Source of the DNA: Eonycteris spelaea
Lineage: Eukaryota > Chordata > Mammalia > Chiroptera > Pteropodidae
DNA length: 64,000 nucleotides
NCBI GenBank assembly: GCA_003508835.1
Contig: PUFA01000162.1
Span: forward strand, 310,001 to 374,000
Reading direction: 5' to 3'
Positions 1-12,459 of the stretch are shown here, in pieces. The notes under the pieces were generated by a model. The model did not search any database. It had not been told where the DNA came from and saw only the letters and a list, made by a program, of their open reading frames with translations. Every line of letters begins with the position of its first letter. The stretch's first letter is position 1. The translations under genes were made by a program, and so were the position numbers.

Positions 1-345
1 TAAACAACACAACTGTCATTAACTGACATATAAAATATAATATATCCATAAAATGGAATATTATTCACCCACCAAAAGAAATGGAGTACTGTTACAAAAT
101 GGATGAACCTCAAAAATATACTGAATGAAAAAAAAACCAGTCACAAATATATTATTCCATTGATTTGCAAAGTCCAGGATATAGAGACAGAAAGTAGATT
201 ATGGTTTGCCTAGGGCTAAGAGTGAAGAAACAGAGACTGAATACTAACAGATATGATAGCAAAAATGCTCTAAATTTAGATTATGGTAATGGCACCCAAT
301 TCTGTGAATATACTAAAAACCATTGAACTCTGAATTGTATGAGGG
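1..345 (+). mobile_element. L1 3'-end remnant (L1M type)
   Basis: The stretch reads like the 3' end of an old mammalian L1 (ATAAAATGGAATATTATTCA, then GATGAACCT and AGAGACAGAAAGTAGATTA). It has many substitutions and is cut by the window start. Confidence 0.8.
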
Positions 346-1555
346 TGTAGAGGTGGAGGAGGAAATATTTAACTTCTCTGAGCTTCAGTTTCATTATCTG
401 TAAAATACTTAGTTCACAGGTTTTTGTTGGAATGACAAGGCACATAAGTGCCCAGGTGATGTCTGGCACTTGGAAAGTACACAGTAATATTTACTCTCTA
501 AGGAGCTCATTTGAACCTATGTTCAACATGAATTGTAGAGAAGCCCATGAACAGAATGAACTGTATCCTAGATAGATTTACACTCATGCTCAATTCAATA
601 TATAATTTTAGAGGATTCAAGTCCCCTTGAAGACCATCTGAAGGTCCTCTAGGTCAATATTTCCCAAGGGGTTATCACTGGACTTTATTAGTAGAGAAAG
701 ATATTAAGAATTCAGATTTCCTGCTCTGCGCCTCTGCATGAAAATCTCTGGGCATGAGAACAGTCCTGTACATTTTAATCTTACCTCACCAAGTGATTCA
801 TGTGTGCTGACTACTGCAGAGGTTAAATGACCTTAAAATGCCCTGTCTGACATTTTGAGTGCTCCACAGGAATGAGACAATGCAGCCTATGTGTATCAGA
901 ATGTGTTTTTATGTGCTGGGCTTGTCTTTCCCGCTAGACAGCAAACTCCTGAGCAGTGCAAGCGGCCAGAGCCTTCCTCTCTATACCCACACTGGAGAGG
1001 TGCTCTGATCTCAGTGGGTGCTTCATAAGGGATCTTAACTGCCCTGTGTTACAGGAGAATTCGCTTCATATCATGGCTTCAATTAGGGTCTAGTAGACAC
1101 TGTCTGTATCTGAATTTGTAATGAATGTTTTGCAATCTATTCCTCAGAAAAATGAAACATCTATTTCCTAAGTCCCTCTGTGAGTATCAAAAACTTCTTA
1201 CTGAGTAGAAGCTACAAGGCCAAAATCAGCAAAGTTGAACCCAACTATAGAATTGATTTGACTGCTTACATTCAACTTTCAAAAAGTGCATATGTACTTT
1301 ATCTAGAAAATGCCTCTGAAAAACAACTTTTGTGGAGACTATATGAAAAAAAATTTATCCCTTGTAATTCCAATGTGCACTGCCTGGAGATAATGATCTT
1401 TAAGTTTTCATGAATATATGTTTATATCTACAGAGATACATTTAGATATGGATGGATACACAATTTGATGTCTCAAGAAGCCCTTTCTTGATCTTCTGCC
1501 CCATCCCTAGTCTAGATTAGGTGTCCTTGTTATACCAGTTCATAGCGCTGTACTT

Positions 1556-2009
1556 TTTCTGTTTTTCTTTTCAGTGAAAACTTTTTATATTTAGAATTAG
1601 CCAGCAGACTCAGTTTAGATGATCCCAATTTTGTTGGCAATGTCCAAAGCATCACAGTAGGGAGCCAATCAAACATATGCCTTCTTCTCTCCATCAGGCC
1701 TATCAGAGTGTTGACTTTGGCCACATCAATGTCATAGAGCTTCTTCACAGCCTGTTTGATCTGGTACCTGTTAGCCTTGACATCCACCATGAACACAAGT
1801 ATATTGTTGTCTTTTTTCATGACTTTTTCTCCTTCTCCTTCTCCTTCTTCTTCTTCTCCTCCTCCTCCTCCTCCTCCTCCCTCCTCCTCCTCCTCCTCCT
1901 CCTCCTCCTTCTCCTTCTTTTTTGGTGGCTGTGGACACATTTCAGCACTGCTTTCTTTGCCTTTGAAGCCTGAGGAAGCAGATGCTTCCTTCTTCGCTTT
2001 CAGCTCCAT
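1556..2009 (-). pseudogene. RPL23A processed pseudogene, disrupted
   Basis: An intronless copy of the large-subunit ribosomal protein gene RPL23A. From an ATG at 2009 it reads KAKKEA as in RPL23A, and later the diagnostic block [20 protein letters not shown] followed by VAKVNTL. A 1-base deletion after TLI shifts the frame, and in the original frame a CGA arginine codon has become TGA. About 45 central codons are missing and replaced by an expanded GAG/GGA tract coding poly-Glu and poly-Gly. The 3' UTR motif CTGGCTAATTCTAAATATA is retained and an A-rich tail follows. It is not expected to make a functional protein. Confidence 0.88.
1846..1921. repeat. (TCC)n / (GGA)n tract inside the RPL23A pseudogene
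   Basis: About 75 bp of nearly pure TCC/TTC units on the plus strand. It accounts for the poly-Glu and poly-Gly run in the pseudogene reading. Confidence 0.9.
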
Positions 2010-2534
2010 TTTCATGTACTTTTTCTTGATATCCTTTATCAGAGAAGAAATTATTTAATTGCCATAGATGTTTTCTGCTATATGTTCCCACTGTGAGATA
2101 TACTCAAGGAGATAAGGATGTCTATCTTATTCATTGCTATATCCCTAGGATGGAACTGAAAAGAGTGTATAGCTGAATAAATATTTAATACATATTTCTT
2201 GAGTTAACAAAATATAATTTTGATGGTCTCTGTTAGCTGCTATCTCAATCATTTTGTTAAGTGCAATCATGAAAGAATCATGAGGAGACAGTAACACAAT
2301 AGCTCTCATTAAGAACCATTGCATTTTGTAAACTTGCATATGTCTGGTTTCTTTCATGAAAGTGCATTTCTTAGCACTAAAAATCTTCAAGTGAAGTTGC
2401 AGATTTCAATTGCTGCACAGTCAGAACAGAACTGCAACGGCAGCTAGTTCTTTTCTCATGGTAGCAATGGAAGGCTTTTCTTTCTTCAGCTTCTGCAGGT
2501 GACATAAGGAAAATGGAATGTGTGTCATATAAGG

Positions 2535-2800
2535 CCATATATTATATGATTCCATTTATACAAAATATCTAGCAGAGTTAAACCCATAATGACAGAGAGC
2601 AGATTGTAATGTCCAGGGGCATTACGGAGGGGGAAAGTGAGTAGTGACTGTCAATGGATGCAGAGTTTTCTTTAGGAGTGATGAAAATGTTTTGAAACTA
2701 GATGGAAGTAAGTGTTGATTGTGCAACATTGTGGGTATGCTAAATGCCGCCAAACTGTATTCTTTAAAATGGTTATTTTTATGTTATGTGACATTTATCT
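2535..2800 (+). mobile_element. L1 3'-UTR remnant (L1M type)
   Basis: Matches the typical end of old L1 elements: TATATGATTCCATTTATA, GACAGAGAGCAGATT, AGGAGTGATGAAAATGTTTT and the closing AAATGGTTATTTTTATGTTA. Confidence 0.75.
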
Positions 2801-3089
2801 CCTTTCAGAACAAAAAGAGGGTAGAGTGAAAGGGACTTTCCAAATTCCAAGCTCTTAAAAAAGTCCTTTCTTGATGAAAGGATGAGTAAGGTGTGATGCA
2901 TAATTCAGTCACTGGAAAAGTAAAAGGCTAGAGAAAGAAATGCCAACAGGCAGAGTGTGCTCTGTACAAGAGACTTGGAGGATGGGTGTAGAAAGCACTG
3001 CAGTGAGACTCCTTTCATTTACGATTCAGAAATCAAGAAAAGGGCTTTGCAGACTCCCCCAAATGCAATCAAGTCCATTTATTATTTAT

Positions 3090-3225
3090 TGTCTGTCTCC
3101 TGCTGCTAGAATCTCAGCTCCACAATAGCAGTCTTTGGATATTTTATTAACATTTCAGTGAAAAGCCTAGAACAGTATCTGGTTCAAAAATAACAATTAT
3201 TCAATAAATATTTGCCGAAAGACTA
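3090..3225 (+). mobile_element. L2-like 3' end remnant
   Basis: AGCTCCACAATAGCAGTC, GCCTAGAACAGTATCTGG and TTCAATAAATATTTGC follow the conserved L2 3' end. Confidence 0.5.
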
Positions 3226-4067
3226 ATAATCCTGCAGTTCCATTTAAACATCTTCCTTTCTCTGTCAGTGTGAATGAAGTTTGAACACAATCCATGTGAA
3301 GCAAGTTTCTGCATGTTTCTGAATACTTTGCTAACCACCCCGTCTGCTGTTACCCAAGACGAGAGCACAACACCCACGTCCAGGTGCTGGAGTTATGACA
3401 CCCAAGCTTTCGAATCCTGGCTGTGGGCCCAAGGGATCAGACTGCATGTCTCTTGTGTTACATTCAGCCCAGCAGGGACATATCCTCTGAGGAGTAGGGG
3501 GACTCAGTGTTTGCATAGAAATTGTGAAAACCTTGTACCCAACACCAGTAAAAAAAAAAAAAAAATCACTTTGGTCTGTGATAGCCGTAGTGATGGAGAG
3601 TTCCTGGAGGTTCATGGAACTTCATTGCTAATCTTACACGACAGCCTGTCTCAGCAGAGTGAAGCCCATGATTCGGTCATTGCTAGAAAGCACTAGATCA
3701 CTCATTTGGAAGCAAAGATGTGCCCATCAGGGTCTAAAAGACAAGCTCAGGACAATTGTATAGAGTCCGCCAAGTCCTATTAGCCAAACGGACCCACAAA
3801 TGAGGTGAAACGTCTAGGAATGATCTGCCTCTGCAGACTGTCCCAGGTCTGATTGTCACCCAAGAAATATTTCCAGTTACTTGCTATGAACATAAGAGGA
3901 TAGCCAGAATACATATTTCTGCCCTCATTAGTTAATCTAGGAGTAGTGGGGACTTCATAACATTTTGATTCAAAATGGAATAAAATGAATTCCACTAAGA
4001 AAGGAAGCTACGGATAACTTATGTGCTTTAACCTCTCTTCTTCCACTGAAATGTATTTTCATAGTGC

Positions 4068-4245
4068 AATTTCTTAAATTGTGGTCCAAGGGCCTTCAGC
4101 ATAACAATTATCAAGGGTACTTGGTAACATGCAGATTCCCAGGCATAACGCTGAAAGATCTCTAGGAGCAGGACCTGGGTATATGCATTTTAAAATTTCC
4201 TCTGGTGACTCTTAGGCACATTAATGGTTAATAATCGCTGTCATT
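4068..4245 (+). mobile_element. MER5A-like hAT remnant
   Basis: Decayed MER5 layout: AAATTGTGGTCC, ATGCAGATTCCCAGGCATAA, GGACCTGGGTATATGCATTT. Nonautonomous hAT-Charlie type. Confidence 0.6.
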
Positions 4246-5569
4246 GTACATTATAATTTATTATACTCACACAGGTATTTTTTGTTGTTGTTGTTCCTCA
4301 CAATTATAAGAAGAGCAGGTGAGATATGTTTTCATTTTATAGATGGGGAAACAAAAACTCAGAGATGTCTCATGGAAGGGCTAAAATTTGAGCTAGGATT
4401 TGCATGATTCCAGATCTAATCCTTGACCTACCACATGCTATGCTGCTCCTCTGATAGAAAAAACAACAACAACAAAAAGACAATCAAAATATGAAATGAA
4501 TGGGATATATTTTCATTGGGATAACAGTGTTTTCTACAAGCAGGGGCAAAGTTAGTACTCAGAGAAACATTGCCATCTTGTGGCCACCTGAAAGCAAAGT
4601 GTAGCCTTGTTACTGAACGGGGGTCATTTTCTCCTGCTCACCTTGGTGCATCTTTCATTGATAAATTTGTGTCGAGCCATCTCACTCTCCACTGATTGCA
4701 GCTGACTGGTCCTTTGGCCTTTGGCCTTTGGTTTTGTATTTGAGATTTTTTTTTTTTCCTAGCTGGAGTTATTTACTCATCTAGGGCAGGGACCACAAGA
4801 TAGATCATTCATGCCATGAGATAGCCAGTTGATCCAAAGGACCCTGGTGAAATACTTTCTGAAGCCAATATATCCTAGATTTCTAAATCCCTAGTCTTTA
4901 TTTTTTTAACTCTAATTATTTTTAAAATTTTATGCTATGGTTACAAAATCTTCTTGAAGAAACCAAGGTGTGATCTGTGTTGGGGAATGCAGCCCCTACC
5001 CCCAACACCTTTCCTCCCTTCCACTCCAGCACACTGACCTCTGCAAACTCATATGGAAATAATCTTAGGAGGCTGTCATGGGGCAGATGCATGATATGGA
5101 CCACAGAACTGTCTGGACAGCCCCTGAGTGTTATCTGGTCAGGTAGACATGAACCGATCAGCCTCCACGATAACCAAAAATCTGCTTAAGCTACCCCAGG
5201 TATCCAGGCAAATTGTCAATTACTGCTCAGTCCTCAGTTTTAGAAATCTTCACACGTGTTTCCCCTGCATCAACAGACAAACTTCTCAAGCCGCTGCATA
5301 GTAGAACAACAATCAGTGACCCTCCTACCCCCCACCCTAGGGCTCCGGCCTTTCTTGATCCCCCTGCTCCACATCACCACTTTCCCTTCCATCTCTCAAT
5401 TTCTCTCACTCACTCCTGCCATGGGAGACTCTGGCATGCTATTCTTTCCTTCTGATTTTAGATCATCAGTCATTTTCCTGACCATACATATTAGGTCAAA
5501 TCCTCCTATGCTACCCCTCTACCTTTTTTTCTAATGACATCTGTCAAAGTTGCGATTTAGCATTTGAGT

Positions 5570-5715
5570 GTGTCACTATCCCTTTAATGTCTCCTTCTAG
5601 ACTGGAGGCTCCAGGAGGTAACAGTGTTTATAGGCCAGAGCCTAGCATAGTGCCTGCTGCTGAGTAAATGTGCAATAAGCATTTATTGAATGAATGAATG
5701 AATGAATAGGAATGT
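5570..5715 (+). mobile_element. L2 3' end with GAAT tail repeats
   Basis: GACTGGAGGCTCCAGGAGGT, GAGCCTAGCATAGTGCCTGC and the terminal TGAATGAATGAATGAATGAA are the L2 3'-end signature. Confidence 0.7.
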
Positions 5716-5944
5716 GTGAATGAATGAACATATAAGTGAGGTTAATCCTGGTCCAACAACCTCATCTTTATTGCCCTCAAATCGTATCTCCCAAGCTGTT
5801 TGGTGCCAGATATCTCAAAATTGCTCCTCGAACCCTATTTGTCTAAACTCAAATTTCAAGGTGAGGAGAGGTTAGACAATTTTAGAGTTCTACAAGACCT
5901 TGAAAGATTATACTTTTGCTTGACAACAGCCTGACGATTTCTTA

Positions 5945-6040
5945 GAATACTCTGGCTCTTATTGGTTGTGTGACTTTGGATGAATTCACTGCCTCATTTC
6001 CTTCATCTATAACATGGGGTGCAGAACCATTGGAAGGAGT
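5945..6040 (+). mobile_element. MIR remnant
   Basis: GTTGTGTGACTTTGGATGAA and CATCTATAACATGGGG match the MIR core region. Confidence 0.65.
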
Positions 6041-6719
6041 TACCAGATAATGTACATTTAATCCTTCCCTATATGATGTTAGTCATAGGCTTTTCCTAGT
6101 TGTCCCTTGACAGATGGAGGAAGTTCCTTTTATTCTTGGTTTTGTGAAAATTTCATCACGAATAGATGTTGAATTTTTTCAAATGCTTTTATTATGTAAG
6201 CATATAACATGATACACAGTGAGCACTCCAGCAAGTTAGTTCCTCATTCTTTAACTACTTTCTTTTTATTTTCCTCATAATTTCATCATTAGCTGGTTGG
6301 TCAGCATTGAGTAATATGAAACACTCATTCTGCTTGGGCAGCTCCAGACCTGGCATCCTTGAACTTGCCTGAAGCTATATTGGGGATGAGAGCGAAAGAC
6401 ACCTAAAACTCCAGGCAGGGCTGACCCAACTATGTCTTCTTAGGAAAATTAATTTTCAGCCCCTACCTGTTCTCCTTTAGTCCTTGACCAGGGCCTCCCC
6501 ATTCCTCAGTCACCTGGAGACACCGTGTTTCCCTGGGCCCACTGCCTTAGCAGTGCCCAAGTTCTGGGTCATTGGCTCCTTGCACTTCCCTACCAAGTCT
6601 TCAGTTTAAGGTTAAACAAGTCAATTAAGAACTAGAGTGTTAATGGCCATGGTGTTTACGTGTCTTAACATTCCTATCTAACATTCACATTTTAGCAAAA
6701 TAAATGATAACTTTTATAT

Positions 6720-7060
6720 TTTAATAAAGCATGATACCTCAAAATAGTAGAATGCTATGCATCCAAAAAGATATTATGTTGTAAAGAAATGTTAAAAAGG
6801 CATTATTATCTACATTAATTAATATGGAAAAGCATCCATAACCCACTGTTGAGTAAAAAGCAGTTATAAGCATATATGGTATGATCACTTTTATTTAACT
6901 GTTTGTGTGTGTATGTGTGTGTATGTGTATAGGTACATAGAAATATGGAAATTCATGACAGCAGTTTCCTCTGCTCTGTGAGATTGGGTTAATTTGCAGT
7001 TTCTTCTTTCAATTTTTCATTATTGTTCAAATTTTCTAAATGACTATGTGTTGGCTTCAT
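6720..7060 (+). mobile_element. L1 3'-end remnant (L1ME-like)
   Basis: Contains the degraded signature TAGAATGCTATGCATCCAAA, an internal TGTGTGTATG stretch and CAGTTTCTTCTTTCAATTTT near the end, as in old L1 3' UTRs. The family is tentative. Confidence 0.55.
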
Positions 7061-8264
7061 TATCAGGGGGAAAAACAAAAATGTGTTTGCTGGGTTGTAG
7101 TTCATAATCACAATCACAAAAACACAAGCATCATTTGCTCCTTATGTTGTTTCAGAGATTAGTTAGGAATTGACTGGCTTGCTAATTTCTGTAGTCATTT
7201 GTGCAACGAACTTTTCTTGAATGCTACACATGCAATATTAGTTTGCTATAATTCCTATACTCCTGCTTTTAGGGTGATAAGCTTCATATATAATTGCAAT
7301 GAGTGTAATCATAATACAGTAACAGAGTCCATGTTAGCCATGAGCCAGGCACTGTACTAGATATTTTACACAATCTTCTCTAATCCACACAAAAAAAGTG
7401 AAGGAGGTGTATGAGCCATGATACACAGGGCCCAAGCTCCATGAATGCTAGAGTAATGCTAGTGTCTTTGGCTTGAGATACTAGAGAAAGAGTCATAAAA
7501 GAGATGACTTTCAGCTGAAACAGGGATGCCATTTGACCTTTGCAAATGGGAGAAGGGAATTCCAAGCCAAAAGTAGCCCAAGAAAGGGTGCAGAGGAGAG
7601 ACAATCTCAAATGGTCTGGTGGCCAGACCATGTCTTGGAATCACTGGGAGATGCGATGTGCTTATTTGGGAGCCCACTGAGGAAAGAGCTTTGGGTTCCA
7701 GATTTAGGAGACACATCTAAAGTTTCTGCAGTCCATAGTCTGAGCTGTATACTTCAGACAGCAGTATTTATGATAGGTGGTAGGAGGATGCCACATAGGA
7801 AAAGAAATACTTTCGGACTACTCTCATGTCAGTGTGATTCATTTGGGTGGCTAGAACATGTTTCTGGCAGTGATAGCCTTTCTTCCCTTATTAACTTTCT
7901 TATTATTTGATTGGCCAGCACTGAGTAATGTGGGAACAATCTTGTTCCTTTTGCCACAGTATCATTGACAACAGGGTGAAAGGAAAGCATGAAATGAGGG
8001 CAGTCTTAACCTTTACCTTGTGACCATTTCATTCGCCATAATCTTTGACTGCCCCCTTGTGGCCATGTTACTGCATTCTACTGCTGACTCGTATTTTTTT
8101 TAATTTCTAAAGCAGATAGCCAAAAGAATCTTGTCAAGTCCAAAACTTTCTGTGAAAGGAGATATGTATCAAAACATCATCAGCTCTTTGTGTGGCTTCC
8201 TCAGGCATCCATCTTCATGGATCACATACATGTCAGTATTCACGCACCTGTGGAATGCCAGAGA

Positions 8265-8420
8265 TTAGTGTAGTTATAGAAAAGCTGTAGTTAGCACTTT
8301 CCATGTGCCGGACACTATTTCATGCTCTCTAGTTGGATCTCTCACTTAAGCTCAGAGCAGCACTACATGGCAGCTACTATTATTATCCCTCTTCTAGAAT
8401 TGAGGAAACAGAGCCAGTCA
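8265..8420 (-). mobile_element. MIR remnant
   Basis: Reverse MIR: TTTCCATGTGCCGGACACTA then ATTATTATCCCTCTTCTAGA and GAGGAAACAGAGCC on the plus strand. Confidence 0.65.
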
Positions 8421-8507
8421 TTTTGACCACTTCTTTATTGCTCCTTCCTGCCTTGAAGGCCCTTACAGCGTATATGAGGGGATGATATAAATATCTCTAT
8501 CGATTGA

Positions 8508-8580
8508 TCTATCATCATCATCATCATCATCATAGTCATCATCATATATCTATCATCTATCTATCTATCTATCTATCTAC
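8508..8580. repeat. (ATC)n then (ATCT)n microsatellite
   Basis: ATC units grade into ATCT units over about 70 bp. Confidence 0.9.
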
Positions 8581-10154
8581 ACACATACATGATAAACCAA
8601 ATAGTACGGAGTGCTTGCTGAAATGCTAGGGAAGGTCTTAAAGACAGTCACAAATAACTTTAGAAGAGCCTTGAGGCTTTCAGAGTTGATGATGCTTCTT
8701 AGGGGAGCCAGTACTTTCCCTAAGCCTTTAAGGAAGGGTGGAATTTTGCTACATTTTTTTTTTTGAGGGGAGTGGGTAGAGAGCGCATAGTGCAAGTAGT
8801 CAAGGGCAGGATTGGGATGTGAGAAACAAAAAGGCCTAGGGCATTGAGGAAGCATGAAAAGTAAGGCTGGAATGACACAGAGCAGGGGGAAGCATCTTAA
8901 AGGGCCTTGGATACAGGTGATAATTTAATGACATGGTCTTTTTTTTTTTTTAATTGAAAAGATCAAGCTCACCTTATAGTGAGTGATCGGCCACTGATTA
9001 TTAACTTTCCTACCAAAAGGCAGTCACAAACCAACACAAATGACTAGTGCATACATTTATTCCTTCATTAACTGATTTGTTCAAGAAATACTGATTGAAT
9101 GACTACCTACTCCATGTTAATCCTGATTTCTGTCTTCAGGTGGCTTATGGTCTAGCAAGGGAGAGACAAACAACTATGTACAAAATGGCATTATACATGA
9201 ACATCCCAGAAATGCGTGGTTCGGACATCAGTGTAGAATTCCAAAAGAAATGGCATTTAAAGCTGAGATCTGAGAGATTGATTGGAAGGAGTGAGGTCAA
9301 ATGGGGGAAGAAGTAAGAAAGCAAAAACTCAGGGATAAAAGAGGGAGAAAAAGAAGAGCACAGCAGCTTGGAGGTAGAAAAAGTGGTTTGACATAGCTTT
9401 AGAATGGGAGAGGGGAAAGTGCTGAGTAAAAATGCTAGAAAGGTACAAATGCCCAGGGCTCACAGGCTCTCATAAATCAAATATAGACCCTATTCTGAGA
9501 AGAAAGGGAAACCAAGGAGGATGTTAAGCATAGTGGGCACAGGATGTCCTCTGACTCAACTCCACCTTGCAAAGTAGGACGTCTGCTTTAGGCCATGAAG
9601 AATAAGTTGTACAAGACTTGCCTTTCTGCTCTACAGCTAGAAAACGAGACACAGCACAGACTGTGATCATTCAGAGAAGAGGAATTAATGATGAGAGCCT
9701 TGTGATCATTCAGACTTTCTGCCCAGAGGCACCTTCCAGATCCTGGCACAGGAGGGGACCCCAGACAGAGCACAGTCATCTTGTTGAGTAGAGGAACAGA
9801 GGCTAGGATTTAGGAGGTGAAAGCTGTCAGTTTTCAGAACAGAGTACTGAAAAGAAGGAGGCTGTACAGGAAACAACTCCAGAAATCTGTACAGAAGTTC
9901 TCTCGAGACTTTGGCTGAATACTACGTGAAGATGCAGAGTAAGATGCCAAGCCAGGCAAAAAACCAACTATGGGACACTGTAAGAACAATTCCTGAAGCG
10001 GGTATAGGGGTGGGAGATACTGACTTTACAACCAATCAGAGTGAAGAGACCTCACTGAACAGACTCAGGAAAGCTAGGCTTCAGTAGCAGGGTTAAAGCA
10101 ACCACCATATAGAGTTAAGGCTGCTAAATCTGTCCTAACAAAGGTATAGACCTG

Positions 10155-10430
10155 AACTTTCTAATGCAATAGCCACTAGCCACCTGTAGGTATTGAACCT
10201 TTAAAAAAATGTGGCCAAACTGAGATGTCTTTATAAGTATAAATAAAATACAAACTAGATGTTGAAGATGTTAGTATGAAAGAAATAACAATAAAACTAT
10301 CTCATTAATAGTTTTCAGATTGAATACATGTTGAGGTGATAAAACTGGAACAATGAATTAAATAAAATATGTTATTCAAATAAAATTTTTAAAAAGAGAG
10401 TCCAGTGGCCACCAAGTAGCCAGGATTGAA
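10155..10430 (+). mobile_element. hAT-type MER element (CTGTCCAATA family)
   Basis: Shows AATAGCCACTAGCCACCTGT, CCAAACTGAGATGTC, ATCTCATTAATAGTTTTCAG, ATACATGTTGAGGTGATAA and AATAAAATATGTTATTCAAA, the sequence order of a common old hAT element. The exact subfamily is not assigned. It lies just downstream of the FAS 3' end. Confidence 0.6.
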
Positions 10431-10791
10431 AGTATGTGGGAAAGAATATTTCAAAATCCCCATTTAGCTTTCTTATGAATAAAACCTACCATTTGAAATA
10501 TTTACTTTCTTATTCATATTTCCAGTGCCTGACATATAATCCTGTAATAACAAAACCTCACATAATAAATAATGATGTGTCATTTAGGAGGGGTTTTCTT
10601 GGCAGTAACAACCTACAAAGGGAATCGTTTAACTACTAAAAGGACTTTGAAAAGGAAATAACTCCTGAGAGACCAAGGAAAGCATTAAAGACTCATAGAC
10701 AGGTTACACGGAGCATTGGGGAAATTAAAACAAACAAAAAACGGCAAGGGTCCACCAAAGAAAATACAACCAGAAATACCAAAAACATGAT

Positions 10792-10797
10792 TTTAAT
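10792..10797 (-). terminator. Candidate distal FAS poly(A) signal ATTAAA
   Basis: A common variant hexamer is followed on the FAS strand by an extended U/GU-rich stretch (TTTTTGGTATTTCTGGTTG), a strong downstream-element context. A further ATTAAA at 10888-10893 has a weaker context. Confidence 0.5.
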
Positions 10798-11842
10798 TAA
10801 ATATTTTACCTATATTTTATATTTCCAAACATAAGAAAAAAACATCTTCCATCAACGGAAGTTCTTCACATAGTCCTAAGTATTCACTTTAATCAGTTTA
10901 CATCTATATAAATATAAATAATATTTGTTAAGATTCACATTAATGTAAAAGTTCGTAAGTGTTTAAAGATACAAATAGGAAAGAAGCATTGGGACTGGCG
11001 CTCGTTTGTCTAAGAAGCTATGGGAAAAAACAAGAGCAATTTCTAAAAACTGATGGTGATTTCACATTTGCTGCATTTGCAGCAAGGGAACACATAGGGA
11101 ATTACTGGAGATTTTATGAGGGACAGGGTAAAATAATAATCTATCTTATCAGCTTTGGTGGTAGACATGAGTTCATAATGTACCACAAAGCTACCTTCTG
11201 TAAGGACACTGAGTCTCTCCAAACCAGGCTAGAAGTTTCTAAGAGCAGCAATAGTTTTTAGTGGTTCACTGTGTTTCATGGACAGTAATTCCAGGTTTGA
11301 GGGTTTAGAGGTTATCAAAATGGAGAGGTGGCAATACTCTAGTGAAACTTTCTGATAGAAATGTTTTGACACCTGAGAAAGAAGTCGAATATTTGGATCC
11401 AGTAAAATGGTAGACAAATATAAAATATTCAAGCATTATATTTTAGTCTGCATTTTCTATGTGAATTCAAAATTAATAAATGCCAATAATCTATTCAAAA
11501 ATCTTTGAGGTAGAACCTTATTTAAATTCTGCATTCAGAGATATCTGCAAGCTTTCCCTGACTATGCTCCTCTCAGAGTTGAAAAGTTTATAAATGTGAT
11601 TAAATCTCTAGAATCATCATGGAGCCGAGAGGTAATTTAGAGGCAAAGTCGCCTTTCCAGTATAAGCCAAGAGGTCATGGCTTATCCTGATTCAAGAATG
11701 GGGTCGGCCTGTAGATAGACCTTTATATTCATATACACTAATTACATTCACAGCTACAGAATCATACATTAGATACTAGAGCACAATCCCAATCTTTTGT
11801 CTTTGCAAACATTCCTATTTGCATACTTAACATGCCACCACA

Positions 11843-11848
11843 TTTATT
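11843..11848 (-). terminator. Candidate proximal FAS poly(A) signal AATAAA
   Basis: A canonical hexamer lies on the FAS strand. The following 25 nt are GU-rich (TGTGGTGGCATG), which fits a cleavage site and downstream element. Confidence 0.5.
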
Positions 11849-11955
11849 TTTGACTGTGTTTGTCTTTCCAATCAGATTTCAAATATCCTTGAAGGCAGAA
11901 TCATGAGATCATTGAGAATGTTAAATATATTAGCTCTACAATTCTAATAAATGTA

Positions 11956-12003
11956 AAAAAAGAAAAGAAAAGAAAAGAAAAGAAAAGAAAGGAAGGAAGG
12001 AAG
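11956..12003. repeat. (AAAAG)n then (GAAG)n in the FAS 3' UTR
   Basis: Six or more AAAAG units followed by GGAAGGAAGGAAG on the plus strand, CU-rich on the FAS mRNA. It lies 120-170 nt after the stop codon. Confidence 0.9.
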
Positions 12004-12121
12004 AAAACAACCCAGTAAGAAGTAAAGCAATATTTACAGCCCCAACCTATTTAAAAGATATTCAAACACTAGTTTTTCTTTCTATTGATTGTCTATACTC
12101 AGAACTGAGTTGTTTTTCACT

Positions 12122-12459
12122 TTAGACCAAGCTTTGGCTTTCGTTTTCATTTCTGGAGTCAGCATTTTCATGTTCACTAACCATGTCCTTTTGGACCATA
12201 TCTTGAATTTTCTCCGCAAGGACACAAAGTTTGGCTTTCCTGAGACTTTGAATCAAAGTGCAATATGCATCTTTCTTCCCGTGAAGTTGATACCAATTAC
12301 GGAGCAGCTGGACCTTCTGTTCAGCTGTATCTTGGGGATTGTCATTCTTGATTTCATCTATTTTGGCTTCATTGATACCATTTTTTCGAACGAATTCTCT
12401 AACTTGAGTTATTTTCATTTGCTCAGCAATAGTGATAATATATTTACTCAAGTCGATGT
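12122..12459 (-). CDS. FAS: FAS exon 9 (death domain and C-terminus)
   Basis: The exon supplies 338 coding bases (residues 218-329) and the TAA stop. It starts DIDLSKYI, contains the death-domain core [10 protein letters not shown] and [11 protein letters not shown], and ends NENESQSLV. The acceptor is preceded by a long pyrimidine tract (CTTTTTTTCAG). The C-terminal SLV matches the PTPN13/FAP-1 PDZ ligand of human FAS. Tyrosines in YIITI and YCTL occupy the places of the two human death-domain tyrosine motifs. The open frame extends past 12459 into intron 8, but only the part after the AG is exon. Confidence 0.97.

Larger units (their letters stand above)
2800..10150. other. Intergenic region downstream of FAS
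   Basis: Apart from the L2, MIR, MER5-like and L1 pieces listed, I see only nonrepetitive AT-rich sequence and short chance frames. No gene is recognised. Confidence 0.6.
10775..12121 (-). other. FAS: FAS 3' untranslated region
   Basis: This follows the stop codon at 12122. Two hexamers could end the transcript: AATAAA at 11843-11848 (UTR about 300 nt) and ATTAAA at 10792-10797 (UTR about 1.35 kb). The longer form resembles the human 3' UTR in size. The UTR contains a long AAAAG-type repeat (CTTTT on the transcript) 120-170 nt after the stop. Boundaries are inferred, not proven. Confidence 0.6.

Noticed and set aside
1530..2015. Real gene with poly-Glu and poly-Gly
   Set aside because: It is the RPL23A pseudogene read through a triplet repeat and a frameshift.
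10959..11261. Plus-strand 100-codon frame beneath the FAS 3' UTR
   Set aside because: It has no recognisable domain and lies antisense within the UTR. It is probably chance.
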